Below the pieces are notes generated by a model that was not told where the DNA came from, ran no database searches, and saw nothing but the letters and a program-made list of their open reading frames with translations. The position numbers and the translations under genes were made by a program. Positions 1 through 4,184 of a stretch of 8,577 nucleotides of DNA are shown piece by piece (within the stretch, counting starts at the first letter, position 1; the number at the start of each line of letters is the position of its first letter). Source of the DNA: Bacteroidota bacterium (GTDB taxonomy: Bacteria > Bacteroidota > Bacteroidia > Flavobacteriales > Flavobacteriaceae); the NCBI GenBank assembly GCA_023393485.1, contig JAEWLD010000203.1, positions 1-8,577 of the forward strand, given 5' to 3'.

Positions 1-118
1 CCTGACTTTCATCGATCGAATATTTGTTCAGGTCAAAATAGACCGATTGGATCACTTCTTCCTGCGCGTTCGCGATTCCGAAAAAAAGCAGCGGCAAAAG
101 CGTCAAAAAGTGCCTCAT
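1..118 (-). CDS. N-terminal fragment of a secreted protein, possibly OmpA-like (partial, runs off left edge)
   Basis: The reverse strand reads ATG at 118-116 and stays open to the window edge, giving 39 codons. The product begins with a signal peptide (MRHFLTLLPLLFFGIANA, then QEE). The mature start contains SVYFDLNKYSIDESQ, which resembles the first strand of an OmpA-like peptidoglycan-binding domain (the 'vyFdfdk' pattern); this assignment rests on a short stretch and is tentative. The ATG overlaps the stop codon of the upstream S41 protease gene as ATGA (118-115), so the gene is very probably the next cistron of that operon and translationally coupled to it. The signal peptide and the overlap make the start secure. 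If the OmpA reading is right, the product would be a cell-wall-linked outer-membrane or periplasmic protein. Confidence 0.8.
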   Translation of the reverse strand, partial: MRHFLTLLPLLFFGIANAQEEVIQSVYFDLNKYSIDESQ

Positions 119-1752
119 ATTTTTAAGATCTTGTTGTATTCGGCCGTGTTGTTCAGAATTGCGATGGCCTTGATGATTTCTGAATTGTTCTTGGTGTAAT
201 ACTGGTATAAGCCTTCTTTGTACTGGTAACGCTTGATGAGCTCGTCAAGCATCAGGTTTTTGATTTCCTTTTGGTTCGCGGTTAGTTGGGTTTCTTCGCT
301 GCGTTGAAGTGAATTCAACAGCTGCTGATATTCTGCATTTATTGACGCGTCGATGTTCTCTTTCCTGGCCGCTTCCATGGTTTTGCGAAGCGCGATTTCG
401 GTCTCTGTGTCAAATTGGAAATTGGTTTTTTTCAAATGCGCCTTGAAATCATTGTAATCGGCATCGGTGATTGTTGGGATTTTGTTGCCCAGATCGGGAT
501 GTTTGTAATAATATTCAGTCGCGAAATTGAAAATGCCGTCATTTTTCAAAAGCGCCTCGGCAATCGGGCTGTTTTTGGTTTCCGAAAGTTCAATGTCCGG
601 CTCGATGCCGCCGCCGTCATAGACCGTACGGCCTTTGCGCGTTTTGAATGCGTTGTATTTTGTGGCGTCGGTCCTGATCGCTTTGCCGTCTTTGTCTTTG
701 TGCGCATAATCGAGCGCCTGGATGCAGCGGCCCGACGGCGTGTAATAGCGCGAAATAGTGACTTTGAGCTGCGTGTTGTAAGTCATGTCGATCGGCCTTT
801 GCACCAAACCTTTGCCAAAACTGCGGCTGCCTACAATTACCGCGCGGTCCAAATCCTGCAAAGCCCCGGCAACGATTTCTGAAGCTGATGCAGAATGCCC
901 GTCAACCAAAACCACAAGAGGAATTTCCAAATCAATTGGTTCGCGCTGGGTTTTGTAAGTGTTGTTGTGTTTTTCGATTTTCGATTTTGTCGTGACGATA
1001 ACTTCATTTTTCGGCACGAAAAGATTGCAGATATTGACCGCTTCGGCCAAAAGACCGCCCGGGTTTCCACGCAAATCGAGAATAATGCGCTCTACTCCTT
1101 CCCTTTTCAGTTGCTCCAGCGCTTCCTTGGTTTCAAGCGACGCCTTGCGGTTGAACTGCGTCAATACGATATAACCTGTCTTGTCGTCGATTTTTGAAAA
1201 GAACGGCACAGCCTTGACGTCGACTTCGCTAAGAATCATTTGCGTATCGAGTATTTTTCCCTGGCGACGGTATTTGATGTCGATTTTCGCATTTTTCGCC
1301 CCGCGCAACAACTGGCTCGCATCGTCCTTGAAATCTGAAAGGCTGACGTCGCCGATCTGGATGATTTCGTCACCGGCTTTAAGCCCGGCCTTGTCTGCAG
1401 GATAACCTTTGTACGGTTCTTTGATGATCAGCGCGCCGTCTTTGCGCGTAATCATCGCCCCGATTCCGGTATATTCGCCTGTGTTGTTGATCTTAAAACG
1501 GACTACATCGGCCTCGTTGAAATAAACCGTGTACGGATCAAGGTCAGCGAGCATGCTTTTAATCGCCTTGTCCATGAGCTCGGCAGGATTGGTCTGGTCG
1601 ACGTAATTCATGTTGACTTCCTTGAACAGCGTCGTGAAAATTTCGATCTGTTTGGCAATCTCAAAAAAATCTTCCTTGAAACTCGCCCCAACGTATAAAA
1701 AGCCGCCGGCGATAATCGGGATGATGTATCGTTTTTTCAGAAAAGTGTACAT
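115..1752 (-). CDS. S41 family C-terminal processing peptidase with PDZ domain
   Basis: A 545-residue serine protease of the CtpA/Prc type, which trims or degrades envelope proteins from their C-termini in the periplasm. An N-terminal hydrophobic stretch (about residues 9-24) is an uncleaved anchor or signal peptide. A helical segment with the conserved DLDPYTVYF (about 70-78) follows, then a PDZ domain (about 88-172) with the carboxylate-binding TGIGAMI region and AGLKAGDEI. The S41 core (about 190-335) has LRGNPGG (228-233). The catalytic serine is expected at Ser289 in HSASASE and the general-base lysine at Lys314 in SFGKGLVQ; the 25-residue spacing matches plant D1 protease. The C-terminal 150 or so residues are helix-rich and charged, with a family extension of unclear role. 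The start lies 3 bp after the DUF4349 stop, and the TGA stop overlaps the next start (ATGA). Family assignment is secure; the substrate cannot be read from sequence. Confidence 0.96.
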   Translation of the reverse strand: MYTFLKKRYIIPIIAGGFLYVGASFKEDFFEIAKQIEIFTTLFKEVNMNYVDQTNPAELMDKAIKSMLADLDPYTVYFNEADVVRFKINNTGEYTGIGAMITRKDGALIIKEPYKGYPADKAGLKAGDEIIQIGDVSLSDFKDDASQLLRGAKNAKIDIKYRRQGKILDTQMILSEVDVKAVPFFSKIDDKTGYIVLTQFNRKASLETKEALEQLKREGVERIILDLRGNPGGLLAEAVNICNLFVPKNEVIVTTKSKIEKHNNTYKTQREPIDLEIPLVVLVDGHSASASEIVAGALQDLDRAVIVGSRSFGKGLVQRPIDMTYNTQLKVTISRYYTPSGRCIQALDYAHKDKDGKAIRTDATKYNAFKTRKGRTVYDGGGIEPDIELSETKNSPIAEALLKNDGIFNFATEYYYKHPDLGNKIPTITDADYNDFKAHLKKTNFQFDTETEIALRKTMEAARKENIDASINAEYQQLLNSLQRSEETQLTANQKEIKNLMLDELIKRYQYKEGLYQYYTKNNSEIIKAIAILNNTAEYNKILKI

Positions 1753-1755
1753 AGC

Positions 1756-2622
1756 TTATGGTTTTTTGCGCTTTTTGAATTTCCGCCACAGCCAGAAAAT
1801 CAAGGCTACTAAAATAAGAATTAATGGCCAATTATTGAGCAGCGCAACAAAGAATAACAAAATCGAATTAAAGCCGGTCGCGACCGCGTTGCCGAGTTTT
1901 GCGCCGTATGAAACCTTGGCGCCGCCTTCGGTCGCGACAGCTTTGTAGAACGAAATGTACACTGTACTTTGCGCGACGCGGTTTTTCAGGTATCTCAGGC
2001 GGCCTTCCCTTGCTTCGATTTCCGCGCGTACGTTTGCCAGTTGGCGTTCAATTTCGAGCATTTCAGATACTTTTCCGGCTTTGCTGAGCAGTTCGAGGTA
2101 ACGCGCCTCGAGTTTCTTTTTCGCATTGAGCCGCGCATCGACGTCAATATATTCTTCTGTGACATCGGTTGACGAGATTTCTTTCTGGTCAAAATAGTCG
2201 ACGCCTTGTCCGGCTTCTGACAAAAATGCGTCAAAATATTGGTTCGGAATCCGGATCGTCAAACTCCGGCTGACGGCATCGTATTCTTTGTTTTCAGAAT
2301 CATTCTGGATTTGCGCGTCGTACTTTTTTGTGGCCGTGACGATTTGATTGTAGGTTTGGTCGATGTCGGGGGTTTCGAAACGCAGCCGGGCTTCGCGGAT
2401 GATTTTTTGGTCGGTGTTCTCCGGCGCGGGCGGCGATTGCATTGCAGCAGCTTCGACCGGCGCGACTTCAGCCTGCGCTGTTTCGTCGGCAGCTTTATAA
2501 TCTTTCAACGGAGGCAATGAAATTGCCTGGACGGCAGAAGTTTCTTCGGTAGTTGTTTCAGTCCTGTTTTGCTGGCACGAAGCAAGGACCAGAAATGCGA
2601 AGAGAGCGGAAATACGTTTCAT
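1756..2622 (-). CDS. DUF4349 domain-containing lipoprotein with C-terminal membrane segment
   Basis: A 288-residue envelope protein. The N-terminus is a lipoprotein signal peptide with lipobox LASC, so Cys16 should be lipidated after cleavage. A low-complexity Ala/Pro/Glu/Thr-rich linker (about 20-72) leads into a DUF4349 domain (about 75-228): IIREARLRFETPDID, then SLTIRIPNQYFDAFL, then EISSTDVTEEYIDVDARL. A charged helical, probably coiled-coil stretch lies at about 165-212, followed by the QSTVYISFY strand. A long hydrophobic segment (about 252-279) precedes a strongly basic tail (RKFKKRKKP), the usual membrane-stop arrangement. The biochemical role of DUF4349 is unknown. It sits 44 bp after rnpA and 3 bp before the S41 protease, with no promoter seen in either gap, so co-transcription is likely and a link to protease function is possible but unproven. 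Confidence 0.92.
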   Translation of the reverse strand: MKRISALFAFLVLASCQQNRTETTTEETSAVQAISLPPLKDYKAADETAQAEVAPVEAAAMQSPPAPENTDQKIIREARLRFETPDIDQTYNQIVTATKKYDAQIQNDSENKEYDAVSRSLTIRIPNQYFDAFLSEAGQGVDYFDQKEISSTDVTEEYIDVDARLNAKKKLEARYLELLSKAGKVSEMLEIERQLANVRAEIEAREGRLRYLKNRVAQSTVYISFYKAVATEGGAKVSYGAKLGNAVATGFNSILLFFVALLNNWPLILILVALIFWLWRKFKKRKKP

Positions 2623-2666
2623 CGATAGGGATTTAGTTCGATAAAACGCTCAGAATGTTGCTTTTA

Positions 2667-3059
2667 TTACTTCGCGGCGCTGTCGCTCTCGGAAAGTTGC
2701 TGCGAGAATTTTTCGAATAGCGCGACGGCTTTTGCATTGATTTCGACAAAAGTCAAACGCTCTTTGGTTTGGTAAAGCAACATGAAAGCATATGGCTTGT
2801 CAATCTTTTCAATTAACCTATGTTTATTGAGCCGATAGGTTTCGCGCAAAACCCGCTTGAAATAGTTTCGGTCGGAAGCGTGCTTGAAATGCTTTTTTGA
2901 AACCGATACGCCGATTTGGATCAGTCCTGTTTCCAGCAATGGATTTTCAATGTAGACCAGCCGCAGCGGAAACTTCGAAACCGACTTACCGCGTGAAAAC
3001 AAAGTGTCGATCGTTTTTCGGCTTTTGAGTTTTTCGTGCTTCGGGTATTTGAAATCCAT
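2667..3059 (-). CDS. rnpA: Ribonuclease P protein component
   Basis: A 130-residue basic protein that binds the catalytic RNase P RNA and aids 5' maturation of pre-tRNAs in the cytoplasm. The N-terminal KLKSRKTIDTLFSRGKS, the central LRLVYIE strand, IQIGVSVSKKHFKHA, and the RNA-binding helix DRNYFKRVLRETYR (63-76) are all RnpA hallmarks. The family's usual RNR motif reads RNY here (64-66), which I recall as common in flavobacterial RnpA. The open frame extends 32 codons further upstream. I chose the internal ATG at 3059-3057 because MDFKYPKHEKL is the expected flavobacterial N-terminus, the upstream residues (YYPFFIKFFV...) match nothing in the family, and a strong promoter covers the extension. 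It is the first gene of the leftward operon. No rpmH is adjacent, unlike the arrangement in Proteobacteria. Confidence 0.96.
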   Translation of the reverse strand: MDFKYPKHEKLKSRKTIDTLFSRGKSVSKFPLRLVYIENPLLETGLIQIGVSVSKKHFKHASDRNYFKRVLRETYRLNKHRLIEKIDKPYAFMLLYQTKERLTFVEINAKAVALFEKFSQQLSESDSAAK

Positions 3060-3063
3060 GGCG

Positions 3064-3092
3064 CAAAGGTAGCTTTTCAATCCGGCAACAAA
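3064..3092 (-). promoter_or_regulatory. Bacteroidetes-type promoter of rnpA (predicted leaderless)
   Basis: On the reverse strand TTTG (3092-3089), exactly 17 bases, then TACCTTTG (3071-3064). This is a full match to the Bacteroidetes primary-sigma consensus TTTG-N17-23-TAnnTTTG. Only four bases (GCGC) separate the -7 element from the rnpA ATG at 3059, so initiation would fall at or next to the start codon. That supports both the short rnpA start and a leaderless or near-leaderless mRNA. It probably drives the whole leftward operon. Confidence 0.8.
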
Positions 3093-3155
3093 AAATTTTA
3101 TAAAAAAGGGGTAATAACCTACATATGTGTGAATTATATAAAGTTCAGATAGCAA

Positions 3156-3193
3156 TTTTGGAAAATAATTGGAGTTAGCTCGTCATATCTTTA
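3156..3193 (+). promoter_or_regulatory. Candidate promoter for the intergenic plus-strand RNA
   Basis: TATCTTTA (3186-3193) matches seven of eight positions of the Bacteroidetes -7 element TAnnTTTG. TTTTG lies upstream at 3156-3160, but the 25-base spacer is longer than the usual 17-23, so the -33 assignment is weak. Transcription would begin near 3198-3200. Confidence 0.4.
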
Positions 3194-3197
3194 CACC

Positions 3198-3343
3198 ATC
3201 GAGAACACAAGCTCCGGCTTTCAAAATACAAGCAGTATCCGCGGGTTGAAGAAACAACTGCTACTGATGCGGATAGTCAAACCAAAAACCACAATAGCCC
3301 AGCTATTTTAAAAAACCTCCTTGGAATTCCCCAGGAGGTTTTT
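3198..3343 (+). ncRNA. Candidate structured small RNA (or regulator leader), about 145 nt
   Basis: The segment lies between a promoter-like sequence and a strong intrinsic terminator, and folds into successive local hairpins read on the plus strand. AAGC-UCCG-GCUU (3209-3220) has a stable cUNCGg tetraloop. UAUCCGC (3236-3242) pairs with GCGGAUA (3269-3275), enclosing GUUG-AAGAAA-CAAC (3245-3258). AAUAGC-CCA-GCUAUU (3293-3307) precedes the terminator stem. An alternative pairing exists: AGCA (3231-3234) with UGCU (3259-3262). I recognise no tRNA, tmRNA, SRP RNA or RNase P RNA signature. A flavobacterial 6S-like RNA or another family could apply, but I cannot confirm one. It could equally be an attenuated leader for the regulator starting at 3473. 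Both ends are inferred. Confidence 0.4.
3311..3343. terminator. Strong, symmetric Rho-independent terminator
   Basis: AAAAACCTCC (3311-3320) and GGAGGTTTTT (3334-3343) form a perfect 10-bp stem. It extends by a T-A pair and, past one mismatch, by GG/CC around an AATTC loop. The stem has A-run and T-run flanks, so it can terminate in either direction. On the plus strand it ends any transcript coming from the 3198 region. It lies 130 bp before the S24 regulator start. Confidence 0.85.
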
Positions 3344-3359
3344 AATTTCGTGGCTTTTG

Positions 3360-3425
3360 GGGATTCTGAACTTGTTTCAGAATCTCTTCTAAGTTAGATA
3401 GATTCTGAAACAAGTTCAGAATCCC
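3360..3425. repeat. Inverted pair of REP-like palindromes (BIME-like element)
   Basis: Two 25-bp arms (3360-3384 and 3401-3425) are perfect reverse complements, separated by 16 bases; an extra T-A pair inside the loop makes the stem 26 bp. Each arm is itself a palindrome: GATTCTGAA, five bases, TTCAGAATC. The centre is CTTGT on the left and ACAAG on the right. TTTT at 3355-3358 and AAAA at 3426-3429 extend the symmetry past one unpaired G. The 16-base spacer contains TCTAAGTTAGA, another small palindrome. The core TGAAACAAGTTCAG is, from memory, a recurrent intergenic palindrome in Bacteroidetes and some Alphaproteobacteria. No REP-associated transposase gene is in the window. Confidence 0.85.
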
Positions 3426-3451
3426 AAAAAAACCAAACCCAACTTTTTTCT

Positions 3452-3472
3452 TACCTTCGAAGAAAATTTTCT
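3452..3472 (+). promoter_or_regulatory. Promoter -7 element and candidate autoregulatory operator of the S24 regulator
   Basis: TACCTTCG (3452-3459) is a near-consensus -7 element, although no TTTG is visible at the expected upstream distance. It is overlapped by the 8-bp palindrome CTTCGAAG (3455-3462) and followed by the perfect 12-bp palindrome AGAAAATTTTCT (3461-3472), which ends directly at the ATG. LexA/CI-type repressors commonly bind palindromes covering their own promoter, so an operator here is a reasonable inference. Confidence 0.45.
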
Positions 3473-4159
3473 ATGGTTTCCACACGCCTCGGCCAGTATA
3501 TCCAAAGAAAAGGCTACAGTTACTACGCTTTTGAGAACAGTGTCAACGCCAGCCGCGGAAGCATTTCAAAGGCGGTCAAGGAAAGCAAAAGCATCGGATC
3601 GAACATGCTTGAAAAAATCCTTGCCGTTTACCCTGATCTGAACGCCGGATGGCTTTTAACCGGTCAGGGCGAAATGCTTAATGCAGACGTTCGCGGCAAC
3701 ATCACGACATACAAGCTCAAAACAGACACGCCGGTAGAAAGCCAGCAAATTCCTTTGTATGATATTGAAGCCGTCGCCGGCCTTGTGCCGCTTTTCAACG
3801 ATGCGCGGAATCAGAAGCCGGTTGACCACATCTCGATTCCGTATCTCCCAAAATGCGATGGTGCGGTCTATGTCACCGGAGACAGTATGTATCCGCTTTT
3901 AAAAAGTGGCGACATCGTCTTATACAAACAGTTGCACGATTTTAAAAATGAGATTTTCTGGGGCGAAATGTACTTGCTGAGCCTCAATGTCGGTGGCGAA
4001 GAATACGTGACGGTCAAATACGTCCGAAAGTCGGGAAATGCAGCTAAAATCATATTGGCGAGCCATAATCCCGACCATCAGGATAAAGAAATCGGCCTCG
4101 ATAAAATCAATGCGTTGGCACTAGTTAAAGCGAGCATCCGAATCAACGCAATGCATTAA
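3473..4159 (+). CDS. LexA/CI-like helix-turn-helix transcriptional regulator with S24 autopeptidase domain
   Basis: A 228-residue predicted repressor. Residues 1-70 form an XRE-type helix-turn-helix domain (RLGQYIQRKGYSYYAFE, then SRGSISKAV) ending in the frequent YPDLNAGWLLTGQGEML signature. Residues 91-220 form an S24 domain. A cleavable Ala102-Gly103 bond lies in EAVAGLVPLF, the nucleophile is Ser138 in TGDSMYPLL, and the general base is Lys182 in YVTVKYVRK. The Gly-to-Ser spacing of 35 is close to LexA's 34. LexA-type proteins cut themselves when stimulated by RecA filaments, which derepresses their targets. Here all needed residues are present, but the inducer and targets are unknown. 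It stands alone on the plus strand, with no umuC or phage gene beside it. Overlapping palindromes before the ATG suggest autoregulation. It may be an SOS-type regulator or a domesticated phage repressor. Confidence 0.92.
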   Translation: MVSTRLGQYIQRKGYSYYAFENSVNASRGSISKAVKESKSIGSNMLEKILAVYPDLNAGWLLTGQGEMLNADVRGNITTYKLKTDTPVESQQIPLYDIEAVAGLVPLFNDARNQKPVDHISIPYLPKCDGAVYVTGDSMYPLLKSGDIVLYKQLHDFKNEIFWGEMYLLSLNVGGEEYVTVKYVRKSGNAAKIILASHNPDHQDKEIGLDKINALALVKASIRINAMH

Positions 4160-4181
4160 AAAAGCCGACTTTCGCCGGCTT
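4158..4181 (-). terminator. Terminator of the M1 peptidase gene, shared by convergent genes
   Basis: Read on the reverse strand, AAGCCGGC-GAAA-GUCGGCUU forms an 8-bp stem including one G-U wobble, closed by a GNRA tetraloop, and runs into UUUUUU at 4163-4158. It begins 3 bp after the M1 stop codon. Read forward, the stem is only 6 bp with a mismatch above it and a broken U-tract (CATTTAGTTTTT). It therefore mainly serves the minus strand, with possible weaker use by the S24 regulator, whose stop codon abuts it. Confidence 0.8.
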
Positions 4182-4184
4182 CAT

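Larger units (their letters stand above)
3093..3472. other. Gene-free divergent intergenic region, 380 bp
   Basis: No convincing protein-coding frame was found on either strand. From left to right it holds: an AT-rich stretch (3093-3155) with no assigned element beyond a short ACATATGT palindrome; a plus-strand promoter candidate (3156-3193); a candidate structured RNA ending in a strong terminator (3198-3343); an inverted pair of REP-like palindromes (3360-3425); and a promoter/operator-like segment abutting the next start codon (3452-3472). Each is listed separately. Confidence 0.8.

Noticed and set aside
415..882. 155-codon plus-strand frame opposite the S41 protease
   Set aside because: It is an antisense shadow of the C-terminal half of a clear S41 gene, with no supporting signals.
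3141..3150. AAGTTCAGAT as a third, decayed REP copy
   Set aside because: Only nine bases match the repeat core and the partner half is absent; chance is an adequate explanation.
2667..3155. Full 162-codon frame as the rnpA coding sequence
   Set aside because: The first 32 codons overlap a consensus promoter and match no RnpA; the conserved N-terminus starts at 3059.
3198..3310. tRNA, tmRNA, SRP RNA or RNase P RNA in the intergenic region
   Set aside because: No T-loop, cloverleaf spacing, SRP GGAAG/GCAG loop or RNase P core motif could be found.
3360..3425. CRISPR array or insertion-sequence ends
   Set aside because: There are only two units, in inverted orientation and 16 bases apart. No transposase or cas gene, no target duplication and no regular spacers were seen.
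3473..4159. Prophage or integrative element around the S24 regulator
   Set aside because: No integrase, excisionase, attachment site or other phage gene was found; flanking genes look like ordinary chromosomal genes.
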